From Ilyonectria destructans (taxonomy: Eukaryota; Ascomycota; Sordariomycetes; Hypocreales; Nectriaceae): a DNA stretch of 64,000 nt. This document shows positions 1-10,469 of the stretch, one piece after another (position 1 is the first letter of the stretch; each line of letters starts with the position of its first letter). The stretch covers positions 124,001 through 188,000 of the forward strand of contig JAHEWK010000025.1 in the NCBI GenBank assembly GCA_020740775.1, read 5' to 3'. Position numbers and translations under genes: made by a program. The notes below the pieces were generated by a model. It was given only the letters and a program-made list of their open reading frames with translations. It was not told the origin of the DNA and did not search any database.

Positions 1-1039
1 ACTACTAGACACGGCTCTGTGTCCTGACTTGAGCCTGATGCTAGCCATGTGCAATGCACTCTAACGAAACGTGTTGCTCTACAGCTATACTACGAATCCA
101 CTGCGAGCAAGTTCGCATATCGGCGGCAGGTTCCTGCAGTCATCCAGGAAAGAGCTGGTTCAGCGGTTCGAAAGTATATTCAGAGGGGCTTTCAGTTCAA
201 GCGTGTCACTGGGAATGAATGGACTCACCGTTCTTCCTTTGACCAAGACGCCTGCTTTATCGAGCTGAGTAACGGCTCTCATTACCCACCTCCAGTAAGG
301 CAGGTCAAAGTGATTGAGTGTGTTATAAGGGTGAGGAGATACGCCTTTTGCCAAGGTCTAGGACGAGAGAGGCGCGGCACGAACTTCTACTTTTCGGAGT
401 AGTAGATAGGTGTCACAGATTCAATTCATAATTTCAATATTCGTTTGTTTGGCGTGTAGAGGAGTGTGAATGATTTGTACCGTATCTCTTAATTGGTTAG
501 TACGGCATTGACAACAGCCCTGTTCTGAGTGATGTACGGCCATATATAAAGAAAGACATTATGTGCAGATGGAGCTTTGGGTCCAGTAAGTTATATTTAA
601 CTAGAGACAAAGCTACTAGTTACCATTTAATTCATATACTAGAGGGTATGAATCTAGATAGGTAAACCCTCATAACTTAAACTTAACAGAGCATTTGGCA
701 GAGTACATGGCCAAATCTATAAGAGGACCAGCCTCAAATTGATGCCCGACGAAGGCTGAATGTGTTTTTCAGGCAGCACGAGCGGAGGGAGGGCCAGCCT
801 AAAGGATAACTAGACAACTTAAATATAAACGGTCCCTACAGAGATATACTAACTGAATCGCATTTGTGAATGGTTATTATCTAGATAAGCTAATGTATTA
901 GAAGATAGGAGCCATTTGTATACAGGCTATTATCACTGTTCCAGCTTTATGATCCAGCATGACAGCTCTTACAGCATGATGCGGTAACAAATTTAACTGC
1001 CAGCATAGATAGGAGTTTGCCACATTTTCAGAACACCCA
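1..1039. other. AT-rich stretch, no recognised gene
   Basis: Only short overlapping open frames are present, the longest about 117 codons at 49-402. None resembles a family I know. From about 400 to 1000 the sequence is AT-rich with many stops. I see no structured repeat. Confidence 0.5.
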
Positions 1040-1330
1040 TCTGCCAGAACCACCCCACAACATTCTCGTGATCAGCAGAAGGACGAGGTCTGCCGCTTTA
1101 ATGCCAAGCCGAGATTTCGCATAATCGATGCGGTCGACAGACATGGCATCTCGAAAGAAAACATCACGTACCTCAACCGCCATGGATACTTCACACGAGC
1201 ACCATTCGCCAAATCTATGCCTGAGTTCGATGTTTTATTCGAGCCCACACGGAGGCTGCAGCCAGTGGAGCTATTCAAGCATCCGTTTATAGAAGTGGTC
1301 GGTGCTGGCTTCGACAAGCCCGCTTCTCTG
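1040..1330 (+). pseudogene. fragment resembling fungal ATP-dependent DNA ligase-like protein
   Basis: An open stretch without its own start reads through motifs such as HGISKENITYLNRHGYF, RAPFAKSMPEFDVLFEP and HPFIEVVGAGFDKP. From memory these resemble the region after the nucleotidyltransferase domain in fungal ATP-dependent DNA-ligase-like proteins. The expected aromatic/arginine-rich continuation after GAGFDKP is lost. No ligase catalytic lysine lies in the window, so this can only be a remnant. A kinase remnant follows on the same strand. Identity is tentative; that it is a decayed protein-coding fragment is more secure. Confidence 0.35.
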
Positions 1331-1439
1331 TATGAACTCGGTGGACGCCGTTTATATTTGAGCTGCGAGGGCTCGGGAGAGGTCGGTTATAGGACGAAAG
1401 TATCAATAAATAAAGAGGTCTGTGTCCAAATTATGTAGT

Positions 1440-1765
1440 TGCTTTACATTGGCAGCCCTGGCATTTTACAAGAGGGTTTTTGCGCACCAATCCCACGGTA
1501 TTAAATACGAGAGAACGAGCTATACCCCGGCTGTCGATGTCTGCTCTCTTGGCGTGGTGGTGTACGAGCTGATGTGTGGCCTTCCGCGGTACAATGACAG
1601 GTGCACCAACGGCGGGGCCGCCTGGTGCGAAAAGATCGTCGAGAGGCTCCAAAGGATTTTGAGAAATGGCCCGATGCACTGAGACAATTCCTATTGAATA
1701 CCATGGTGGTCATATCGCTGGAGTCACGGTTCTCAGCCGACGACTGGTATAAGCTAGGCGCTCGT
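1440..1765 (+). pseudogene. protein kinase C-lobe fragment
   Basis: The frame contains YTPAVDVCSLGVVVYELMCG, the kinase subdomain IX signature (DxWSxGVxxYEL, with Cys in place of Trp), followed by GLPRYND. After about 1640 the similarity moves to another frame (DFEKWPDALRQFLLNTMVV, then SRFSADDWYKLGA), which is the end of a C-lobe. The N-lobe, catalytic loop and DFG are absent. A frameshift plus the missing two-thirds of the domain make this a pseudogene. Fungal kinases of this form are usually CAMK/FHA-type (inference). It abuts the tail of the oppositely oriented NLR remnant near 1765. Confidence 0.6.
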
Positions 1766-3829
1766 TCTGCCGTATGCAGCCCGGTATTGGGAGGTTGCAA
1801 AGCAGGCACTGTCGGACGGTAAAGTGCGGTAGGTGCACCGTCCGTTGGCCTGCGGAGAGGTCTAACGATTCGCTCCGAACCTCCAAGAGAGAACTGCAAA
1901 GACCGACTATTTCGCTGTTGATGTAGTCGTCATCCACAGCGTCGGGGAGATCTTCCAACGGTAGGTCTTCGCATTCGTCGATGAGGACGGCTTCGGCGAT
2001 CTCGCAAACTGTAATTGGCCGTAGTGCGAATGCCGCCCAGGGCAGGAGGGCAAAGGCATGTAGCCTCTTCCGCTCTCCATACCGGATGATTCTCGTCCAG
2101 TTCTGGTTGTAGAGACAATCAAGCCCAGTCAGGGTTTCTTCGATGGCGTGCTGGAGTTGTTTCTTGTCCATCCATCTCCTCAGAGATTCCTCTTGCATCT
2201 TAAGCCAGAGGAACTAGCCTTCGCATCGATTGGTCATTACTTCGGAGAGGGTCGATCGGACATTGTCGCCTGTGTTGGGGAGCTTCCTGTCGACGATGTC
2301 CCAGGAGAAGGCAGCTGTGTCGGACCGGACGCCGTCGGGCGATATCTTATACTTAGCGAAGCTCTCGCGCGCGTCGTCTGTAAAGGCTTGTAGGATCTTG
2401 GGCTCATCACGGCTGACGACGAGGACTCGCGTGTTCGTCCCTGCAATTGCGTCTTATCACAGTGTAAAGCAATTTCGCGACCGAGGTGCTGCTATTGTCT
2501 AAGTAGGTGCATTCGTCTAGTCCGTCGGCAACGAATGTGCAGCCGGGAACGACGTGGAGGAGCTGCGTGAAAAGCGTGATGGCAGTTGCGTGCGTCGCGA
2601 CGGGATCTAAATCAGCCTCCCATCTCTGGCGGACGTGCTCGAATGCGCCCTCGTGGCGCGACACAACCTGGGAGATCCATGATTGTATGGCCACGAAGGG
2701 GTCCTCGCGGCTCTTGAGGCCGCACGAGAAGAAGACGTGGGCGACGGGCGTCTCGAGGGCGGAAAAAAGGTGTTCGACGACGCGGGCGCAGAGAATCGTT
2801 TTCCCGAATCCCGCAGGTCCGTTGATCCACAGAAGCTTTGCATTTGCACCTGCGGAGAAGGCTGGGGAGAGCCAGTGTAGGAATGCCGGTCGGTTGAGGA
2901 TCCAGTCGTAGGTGCCAACGAGTCTCTTCTGGACAGAGTCGTAGTAGTGTTCGTTCGGGGAGCGGTGACCGAGCCAGGAGTGGAGTTCCCGTCGTGTCTC
3001 GGCTTCGTGGCGTTAGCTTGAGACTGTTGAGATACAATCTGCAAAAGTAATGGGTACCCACCCTGATGGTAGTGTGAATGTAGTATATATGCCTGGTCCT
3101 TTCAACAGAGACTAGGTAGCCCAAGGGTAGCATCTTGCCCCGAATCTCTCCTTCGATCCGAGCCAGGATCTGCCGTAACTCGGCAGGCCAAGCGTGGCAT
3201 GAGGAAGTTCCTGATCTTAGTTAGACGGCAAGCCTCAAAGCAGTATTGAGATCCACACCTAACCCATGCGGAAGCGTGTCGGTGCGCCGGGTGCCCGGTT
3301 CATGTACCGGCCACGTACCCTACCCCGTAGCTGGGGGCACGAGGTTATGCAGTTCCTGCACTAGCCTTTCGAATAGGTCGACCTGCTCTGTGCGATCTCC
3401 CTTGCCCCAGAGCGCCCAAGCCAGCTTCTATCTCCTCGACTCGGATGGCGCCGCGTGAGGGGGCCGCGACCGGCGCGAGCCCAACAAGTCGTCGTCGCCT
3501 GGCCCGGTAGCCCAGGCCGAGCGGCGTAGAGACGCGTCACTCGCATCGCAGATAGCCTTGATGATGATATGTAAGAGATCCGACACCGCCGAAGATCTGT
3601 CTTTGTCGTCCAGGGCCGAGTGATGATCGTCCAACAGCCTCCCCTGCTTGATCCCCACGCCCTGGCCCCATTGCTCGAAACGAGCCTTGGCAGCCTTGAA
3701 CCGGATGTCCAGCACGCGCATGTCGGGGCCAGATGATCGATAAGACTGTACCTTGTCGACGGCCGCCAGGCAGGATCTAAAGAGGCCGGCGAGCCCAACG
3801 ACTCCGACGGCGAGGCCAGCAAGCTCCAT
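1766..3829 (-). pseudogene. HeLo-NACHT NLR immune receptor, degenerate
   Basis: Reading leftward, the start at 3829 gives MELAGLAVGVVGLAGLFRSC, a typical HeLo (HET-s/LopB) N-terminus; HeLo continues to about 3300 (WALWGKGDRTEQVDLFERLV). After a probable intron near 3040-3250 comes a linker, then a NACHT NTPase with Walker A INGPAGFGKT near 2800 and Walker B TFVADGLDEC near 2540. The region after NACHT runs to LPHFTVRQCLLCNLPIPG near 1790. Breaks: a frameshift near 2435, an in-frame TAG near 2200 (CEG-stop-FLWLK), and loss of everything downstream, including any WD/ankyrin/TPR sensor. In this family NACHT oligomerisation activates a membrane-targeting HeLo domain in heterokaryon incompatibility or defence. 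Most of the NTPase core is preserved, so decay looks recent. Confidence 0.75.
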
Positions 3830-4021
3830 GGTGTTGTGCCTTTGATTTGACAAGTTTGAGCTGATGGAGGCGTGCCCCGCGTTATATCCTGCTACGCACA
3901 GCCGCGAAGCTGTTTGCGAGGTGTGCCGAGCCGGCAGGCTGTGCGACCACTTCCGCCGATGTTCTGACCGTGACAACCTGATCTCCGTCATTCGCGTGCA
4001 CGACTGCCATCACCGTCCACC

Positions 4022-4333
4022 ATGCCCGACAACGATATCCGCCTGCTCGCCCTCGACGGAGGCGGCGTCCGTCGCCCGTTCTCGCTGCTCGAATCCTCAT
4101 GTCCACCGTCGAGCCCGACGCCCCGCCCTAGGCCGTGCGACCACTTTCTACATGAACGGCGGCACTGGCGGCGTCTTCGCCGTCATGCTCGGTCGCCTGT
4201 GCATGTCCGTCGAGATTGGGTCTGTGTGGTGGCCTTCCCATCCGTACTCTGGCAAGTGCATGGGCAAGCTCGTTCCCTTTCATGGACGCGGGTGTCTAGG
4301 CTCCCCGGCACTTCGATGGAACTAGAGGACTGA
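4022..4333 (+). pseudogene. patatin-like phospholipase N-terminal remnant
   Basis: The start MPDNDIRLLALDGGGVR is the patatin oxyanion-hole block (DGGGxR). Downstream, the block that should carry the nucleophile motif GTSTGG reads NGGTGGVFAVMLGRLCMSVE, so the serine of GxSxG is gone. Frames shift near 4095, a stop lies in the alternative frame near 4130, and the gene ends after about 100 codons. It diverges from the HeLo-NACHT remnant with a 192-bp gap. Patatins act either alone or as N-terminal effectors of fungal NLRs; either origin is possible. It cannot encode an active lipase. Confidence 0.7.
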
Positions 4334-5124
4334 GACGAACAGCATCTCAAGATGTACTGCGAAGTGAAAGTGACGTCACATGTGGGGTGGACGGAAACGG
4401 TGTCAGTGTGTCCGAAACTGGCTTATCCCATCAAATTGCCCTAAATCAGGTAAACCAGAGGCCTGGTTTGGAAAGTGGGGTTCGAGTACGCGAATTGTGA
4501 CCTGTCCAAATGTGTGCCTGCTACAGCCTGCGAAAGCAGAACGTAGGGCAGTTTCTGGCTTGGGCTCTAGATTGCTTTTGGAACTACGAAGTACGCTGGG
4601 TTGACTAGCTGGCACAGTTCGGCTAGGATCCCAGCTCTCCACCGGAGAGGTGGGGGCACGTACAACGCCCCACTTTCAGTTCAACAACACAACACAAAGC
4701 ACAGAAGCTTATGGCCAATCTACAGTATGCTTGTATCCAATCTCAAATTGAATCAGTATGACAGATTGTTGGATTGACCCTCGTCTGACGCAATCCTCTG
4801 ATATGTCAATATCCTGATCTTAGTCATAGGTGGCGAGATTGACATCATAGGTGGCGAGGTTGATAGAAAAAGCCCCTCTCAGAAAAGAGGGGGTGGGAGA
4901 GAGAGAAGATGATCAAGATAATTATCAATTGAAATCAGACCATTTGATCAATTACTTATCTCTTGATCGACCTAGGCGTATTGGATCCATCACAGATTTA
5001 TGACATCATGAATGTTCCAAGGTCATATAAGCAAGATATGCCCATGGAGACGTTTTTGGCAACGTCAACATCACACGATATCCCGCCATTCAGCTTTTCA
5101 CCATAGCTGCGCTAATCTGCCAAA
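4334..5124. other. intergenic with small tandem duplication
   Basis: No gene recognised. An 18-20 bp unit containing CATAGGTGGCGAG occurs twice in tandem around 4824-4862. Close by, CCCCTCT and AGAGGGG near 4868-4890 can form a short hairpin. The last 150 bp probably contain the promoter and 5' UTR of the gene starting at 5125. Confidence 0.5.
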
Positions 5125-5735
5125 ATGACTCGAGGAGAGGGCTCCCAGTCCAAGGTCCACCACAAGGGCAAGCACGACGACTACATCGTATTCGTCGACG
5201 ATGTCGAAACCTACAACAAGTGGCTGAACGACAAGAGCATCCCTCTGGCTCGCTTCGTCTCCCCCTTCACGGTCTTCCTGACTCACAAGTAAGCCGTTTT
5301 CTGCATGCCTACCGCATTCAAGCGATCTCCCCGAACCAACAAGGTCTCGATTGCGAGTACTCTATATGGCACTTGTTTACGGGGAAAGGAGTTGTTCGCT
5401 GATGGCGCTGCTGCGGCGGTACCACCACCTAGTCACAGGCGTACAATGGTCCGCGATACAGGCACAGTCGGCTAACAAGTATTGTACAGGCAAGGTGCGC
5501 AGGGTCCATACGATGCCGCCCCCAAAGGCACTCTAGCATCCGAGTTCGGGACCGAGGACTCAGATGAGTCAATCAAGCAGATATTAATGGAAGGCACCAT
5601 CCAGACAGTGGAGGTAAGTTGACCAGCTAAAGTGCAACACGCATTCACGGCATCTATCTAACTTAAACGCTTGTGCAGATGCCCGGCCGACAAGGCTCTA
5701 CAAACGACTCGATGAGCTCAATGAAAGCTCATTAG
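5125..5735 (+). CDS. RTC3: SBDS-domain protein, RTC3-like
   Basis: Three exons, 5125-5288, 5490-5613 and 5679-5735, join in frame to 114 residues. Donors are GTAAGC and GTAAGT; acceptors are TACAG and GCAG. The product starts MTRGEGSQSKVHHKGK and continues YIVFVDDVETYNKWLNDK; after the first splice it reads HKQGAQGPYDAAPKGTLASE, and it ends MPGRQGSTNDSMSSMKAH. This is the single N-terminal SBDS (FYSH) domain of the fungal Rtc3/Yhr087w family, short proteins lacking SBDS domains II and III. Yeast Rtc3 is linked to RNA metabolism and telomere-capping phenotypes. The length is normal and no defect is seen, so it is likely a functional single-copy gene. Confidence 0.9.
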
Positions 5736-6854
5736 GGAACTAGTGGACAGGCAAAGCTAGGAAGGGCAACAGAGGCAGGGTGGCGCATCATTCATTAATG
5801 ATGATTGGCTTCTTGGCGAATGATTGATAATGATCACTATCAATCATTTCAATGACGACCAGCCTTACATAATGATCATTGCATTGGGAGGACGACAATG
5901 AAATGACGAAAATGAAGTGAAAGGTAGGGGTAGACCCCTGCCACACGATCGAGTATAGGTACCTAGCCGTCCTAGCAAAATAAAGATTTATCGAGGTATT
6001 AGTACTTAGGGACAGAGAGCTTGGCTATTTACTCCTTTTCTCTGGCAGACCTCCATTTTCGTCACTCCAGTGTTGCCACAATGTCTAGACAGCCGATTAC
6101 CCTCGCTTCGATCCAAGAGGCTAGGTCTTCCCCTGGCCACTTTGAAAATCCGTTTTCTGAGCCCAGAATATCTTCCAGCGCTTCATCGCCGGCATCCTCG
6201 AGCCTCTCGATACCATCAAGTCATCCCCGACCAGCTGACGATTGGGACGTCTGTCCCTCGGCACAGCGTCCCTAATCTAACGATATCTGAGCGACTGGCG
6301 GAAACGACTGCGACAACACAAACCGTGAGATCCTGGTTAAAGGCGGGCTTCCTGGACGATTATGACGGATTGCTGAAAGATCTGGTGGCGGAGGAAGCAG
6401 TCCGTACTTCATAGCTACAGGGTACCAAGGTCATTTCAATCATTATTCATTCCTTGCTGGTTGTTATGGTTGAATGGCTGCAATCCTCGATGATAGTGAG
6501 CTTCTTGGTGTCGCTTCGAATATTCGTCAGGAGCCTGGGTTTGATGGCGAGGTCCGCAAGAAAGGCAAGGCACTACCCGAAGTGAAGGACAGAAAGTGGA
6601 CAGCGATGAGAGATCTCGAATGTGGTCAATGGGTCATAGGATCCATGTAGCCAACTGGAATGCCAGACTGCGGAGCATCATTGGAGCTGATGTTATTAGG
6701 GGAGGTTTTATTGGGTTTATCTCACGTGACGGTTATGTTACAGCTAAGCTCTGGTAGGGCAACTGCGGGTTCCCCTTCCTGCAACTGACTTAACGGAGTT
6801 AATTGCTCGCCTCTGTGAATGGCCTTATTATGTCTCATGGGGTTAAGACGCAAT
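5736..6854 (+). other. possible decayed gene and spacer
   Basis: From 5780 to 5900 the sequence is rich in AATGAT-like words. A possible coding remnant starts at 6081 (MSRQPITLASIQEARSSPGH) and appears to change frame near 6250 into a second open stretch ending at 6414 (SERLAETTATTQTVRSWLKA). A separate 58-codon frame at 6474-6650 (MAAILDDSELLGVASNIR) has coding-like composition. I recognise none of these. They could be parts of one broken gene or chance frames. Confidence 0.25.
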
Positions 6855-8092
6855 CAGCGCTCCTAATAGTGCAATCAGTCCGTCTGGACGCCTCAGACTG
6901 GCCATTTAGTCCGTTTGACTAGGCTAGACTAAACTAGCAGTCCGTCTGACTTTGGTCGGACTGGACTAGCAGTCTGACTGAGATGTGCAGACTGGACTGG
7001 CAGTCTAACCGAGATGTGCAGACTGAACTATTGGTCCGTCCGTCACCGTCAGACCAGACTGCAGTGCAAACTGCGGTCTAGACTAATAGTCCAGACACGT
7101 GACTTGTGGCCCTTCTCCCTGCCTGCCTCCAATGTTGAAGGCATCACGCTGGACTTGGCTTAATCCGGGCTTTGGGTCGTTCTCTCGCATTGACGGTAAC
7201 CGTAGGATCACTGCGCCACGTCACTGATATCGGTCTTTCGACGGTCTTTCGACGATTCGGGAATATATCTCTGATCATGATGAAATTGATACCAGACGGA
7301 AGCTCTCAGCACGGTAGATTAGGTGACTATATCGTAACTAGTATGAAATATGATTTTTACGCAGAGACCAGCGTGTTTACTAGCATCTCAATGGGCTTGC
7401 TGAGGTATGTGTTACTGCGAGCGAACCTACCCTACACGCGCTGGATAGGGGATACTGTGCATGCCACCCACCTATAATGGCGGGGCTGGTATCTCTTAAC
7501 GCCACCGGGCGGGTTTTCGCCGCTCAGATAACATGCACTTCATCATCTCTCACGTTGCAGATATTCTTCCTGGAAATCGGCCAGGTAACCCATTCAAAGC
7601 TATAAAGTAGGTTGCTGTTGAACAGGTCGAAATATGTAATTCTGGGATCTTGTTAGGCCGATGGTTTCAGTTGCATGATACTTGGTTTGCCATAGATTAA
7701 CGCAGTGCTGGGCTGTACCGGCTAACATATCTTAGCAGTGCATCGAAATTTTTACCAAACGCGTGTCACGCGTTGGACGCGTTGGATCGCGTAGTTATTG
7801 AATTGGCACTCTGCAGCAGGCCACAGATTTGGAAAGACGCTACCTGAGTCACCCCGAATCTTGGACAGACTATTAGTCAGATTGTTAGTCTGCGATCCTC
7901 GGACTGGACTACTGGTCGGTCTGGTAGAAGTCAGACTGAACCATCAGTCCAGTTCGAGAGACGTAGACTGGACCGTCAGTCTAGTCCAAGAGACGCGGAC
8001 TGGACCAATAGTCCACGGACTATTGGTCTGGACTGCAGTTTGGACTAATAGTCCAGTTTTTGGTCTGGACTATTAGGAGCGCTGGACGCAAT
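6847..8092. repeat. 8-bp target site duplication GACGCAAT
   Basis: GACGCAAT at 6847-6854 directly precedes the left terminal repeat, and an identical copy at 8085-8092 directly follows the right one. An exact 8-bp duplication is diagnostic of hAT-superfamily insertion. It shows that this copy sits where it landed. Confidence 0.9.
6855..8084. mobile_element. non-autonomous hAT transposon
   Basis: A 1,230-bp element bounded by perfect 16-bp inverted repeats: CAGCGCTCCTAATAGT at 6855-6870 and its complement at 8069-8084. Both ends begin CAG, as is usual for hAT. The outer 200-250 bp of each end are packed with short direct and inverted copies of AGTCCAGACT/AGTCTGGACT-like words (about 6875-7100 and 7865-8068), the pattern expected of hAT subterminal transposase-binding repeats. 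The core 7100-7860 holds only a 101-codon frame without transposase motifs. The element must be mobilised in trans, if at all. Confidence 0.88.
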
Positions 8093-8406
8093 TCCCTCCC
8101 ACTTTCCCTATTTGTATGTAATTCTTTAATATTCCAGACGCGAGATAGGCACAACCAACGCTGTTGATGGTGTGCTTAGGATACTCAAGTCCTTGGGCTT
8201 AAGTTGAGCGCCTGGACCGGGGCAACGGCAAATGGAAAGTCAGCATGGATAGAGCAGGCAGTAGATCACAGCGCGACAGGGAAGAACAGGAAGAGAGTCG
8301 TAAAATGGCGTGCTATATCGCGGTGAAAGGATAACTTTAAGGACTATCTTGTTATAGTCATGCTATTGTCGATTCAGCTGCCGAGGAAATGCGATTCGCA
8401 CAGCAT

Positions 8407-9318
8407 CTACTGTTCGGTCAACTGTCCTTCTAAGAGATACTCTCCAATCAGTGCGATCCCACCATTACCACCCCTGTCCTGGACAACCTTCTCCATCGCC
8501 ACCGTAAGCTTCTCCAGGAACCCATCGTCCATCCCATCATCTCGGCAAGCCTCAAGAATATTTCGCAAACCCTGTGCTTGCATTCCGATAGGATTACCCA
8601 AGTTATCATCCCACGCCTTCTCGTCCCAAGACCGGGCAATGAGTCCAGTATACGGAATCAACGCAGTCAAGAACGGGTTGAGACTCCCGGAGACAACTGG
8701 TTCAAGCTTTTCGTCTGGTGAACCCTTTTTAAGAAGTGCCATCGCCACAAACATCCCGCTGAACATGCCGTACATGGACGCGAGAGCAGCAAGATCGTAC
8801 CGAGCTGCAGCAGCCACAGCAATGCCGAGATATTCGGGTCTGCCGAGGGGCTCAAGTAGCGAGGCGATGGGCTTGAACGCTTCAGGGGTCTCTCCACTGA
8901 GGACAAGGAATGAATGTGGTCCACCAACCATTTGGGGAGTTACCATCACAGCGCCATCGAAATAGTTATTGACTGAGTGGCAAGTGGCCCAGTCTGCCAT
9001 CTCACGTGCGTGCTTTGGCGTTCCGTTGGTAAGATTGACCACAATCTTTCCGTCGAGGGCCGTTTCTGGGAGGTCGGCCAGAGCGGTCTTGATGCTGGAG
9101 TAGTCGAGCAAGCAGATAACGATGATCTTGTTCTTGGAGATGGCTGTCTGGATATCTGCTTCGAAGACAGCTCCGGCTTCGACCGCGGCTTTAACCTGGG
9201 GTCGATCTGCCGTACGGTTCCATATGGTCACATCGTTGGAGGCTTTCAGAAAGCCTTGCACGAGAGCCGCGCCCATGTTTCCGATACCGAGAAACGTGAG
9301 AGACTTAGGAGTGGTCAT
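8407..9318 (-). CDS. NAD(P)-dependent imine reductase/reductive-aminase-like dehydrogenase
   Basis: A single-exon frame with the start chosen at MTTPKSLTF (9318) gives 303 residues; an in-frame upstream ATG at 9420 would add 34 residues unlike the family. Residues 7-16 (LTFLGIGNMG) are the GxGxMG Rossmann motif and residues 33-36 are WNRT, typical of NADPH-preferring imine reductases and reductive aminases. The C-terminal half holds YDLAALASMYGMFSGMF, the long dimer-forming helix family of 6-phosphogluconate/beta-hydroxyacid dehydrogenases. Expected role: cytosolic reduction of an imine or oxo substrate with NADPH. A specific substrate cannot be given. It lies between a hAT element and a P450 remnant and looks intact. 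Confidence 0.82.
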   Translation of the reverse strand: MTTPKSLTFLGIGNMGAALVQGFLKASNDVTIWNRTADRPQVKAAVEAGAVFEADIQTAISKNKIIVICLLDYSSIKTALADLPETALDGKIVVNLTNGTPKHAREMADWATCHSVNNYFDGAVMVTPQMVGGPHSFLVLSGETPEAFKPIASLLEPLGRPEYLGIAVAAAARYDLAALASMYGMFSGMFVAMALLKKGSPDEKLEPVVSGSLNPFLTALIPYTGLIARSWDEKAWDDNLGNPIGMQAQGLRNILEACRDDGMDDGFLEKLTVAMEKVVQDRGGNGGIALIGEYLLEGQLTEQ

Positions 9319-10099
9319 CTTGAACGTTGTGTATAATAGGTGGTGTTTGGTCAGAGTCGGTGAGCTTTTCACTGATTGATGTTTGATGATGATAGTGATC
9401 ATCTGGTATGAGAGCTTCAAAGCCTACTTATACTTAACCAAGGCAGTAAGTTACATTATATTAGAATCTTGTCTTTGTGTGAGCTACACAGCTTATTTCC
9501 CAGCGAGGGGTTCACGATGATCCAAGTCACTCAGTCGGACTGTCATCCATTCGCAAGATGCTTCCACCCTAGGCCTCGTTTCTCCATCTCAAGCAAGTTG
9601 TGAGTCACACCGAAGTAAGCTTGCTTGGATAAAGTCAGTATTTCAGTTGTTTTCGGATGAATTCAACGTCCTGGGGTTGATACAGAAGCTTACAAATCAT
9701 CTTGTCCGTAAGCCGTTGGTGCTCGAATTAATCAGCGCCAAGACTTCACGGAAACTGAATCGCAAAGCTGCCGCTTCCCCAAGCTTCCACGGGGTGCCAT
9801 GAGCGAATATAATTCAGTGGATAAATATGCAATTGGCCGATAGCATATGGGTGGATGCATTTCAATTCGGTAAGATTAATTGCGAGTCCCTCCGAACGCC
9901 ACCAAGCAGAACCTATAAAAGCTCGGCAATTGGCAACCGCGAAAGATTATCGTTACCCGCTCGATGTTCATTTAATTCTAAAACTTTGTATATATATTTG
10001 AAAGCGGGACACGTTTGCATCTCGTCACTGGAGATGGTGATGAATGTGGGTTTGGATGAAGTCTACACCAATGCATTTACTCCCGGATGATGACCTCCA
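9319..10099. other. intergenic
   Basis: The upstream region of the dehydrogenase lies at the left edge. The rest is AT-rich with only short open frames. I see no repeat structure or recognisable gene. Confidence 0.4.
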
Positions 10100-10340
10100 G
10101 TCCTTCACTGCCCTCATACTGGCCAGGCGTGATATAATCCGCATGTATCGAAACTCCTCCCTACTCGTCTTATACAACTCCGTCGTCGGTTCGCTCTGTT
10201 TCTCTTTCGAGGGGTCATATATACCATACTTGCGAAACATACCCGCAGTGAAGATCTGCAACTCCTGGTACGCCAAGTCGATACCGATGCGCTGCCGTGT
10301 GCCCTTCCAGGCTGGCGATCCATTCCATTTCCATCCATGC
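10100..10340 (-). pseudogene. cytochrome P450 C-terminal remnant, heme cysteine lost
   Basis: The translated strand reads WKGTRQRIGIDLAYQELQIF, then TAGMFRKYGIYDPSKE and TTELYKTSREEFRYMRI. This matches the heme-binding loop and C-terminus of fungal P450s (pattern FxKGxRxCxGxxLAYxEL). The obligatory thiolate cysteine is Arg here (CGC where TGC is expected). Nothing upstream of the loop (I-helix, ExxR) is present. A hAT end lies just 57 bp upstream, so truncation may be linked to transposition. It cannot encode a working monooxygenase. Confidence 0.72.
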
Positions 10341-10396
10341 AGCCGCTTCTAGAATAGATGGACGTCCATTTCGGTCGGCCTTGAGTGAAATGGATG

Positions 10397-10469
10397 CAGC
10401 GCTCCTAATGGTCCAATCAGTCCGTCTGGACACCTCAGACTGCCCATTTAGTCCGTTTGACTTGGCTAG
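10397..10469 (+). mobile_element. orphan left end of the 6.85-kb hAT family
   Basis: CAGCGCTCCTAATGGT and the following ~57 bp match positions 6855-6927 with only a few substitutions, including the GTCCGTCTGGAC and TTTAGTCCGTTTGACT words. The similarity stops near 10469. No partner right end or 8-bp duplication is visible nearby, so this is a truncated end. Confidence 0.8.

Noticed and set aside
2190..2210. RIP as cause of the NLR stop and other lesions
   Set aside because: The TAG fits a C-to-T change, but other lesions are frameshifts, the P450 change is T-to-C, and the Tc1 and rve elements are not mutated, so RIP is not supported.
7172..7477. Possible gene within the 6.85-kb hAT element
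   Set aside because: 101 codons without hAT zinc-finger, DDE or dimerisation motifs.
6875..8068. AGTCCAGACT-type repeats as a CRISPR-like array
   Set aside because: Spacing is irregular, units occur in both orientations, and they lie inside the ends of a hAT element in a eukaryote.
8360..8965. 201-codon frame antisense to the imine-reductase-like gene
   Set aside because: Fully overlaps a well-supported gene on the other strand; composition is Ser/Pro-rich as usual for antisense frames.
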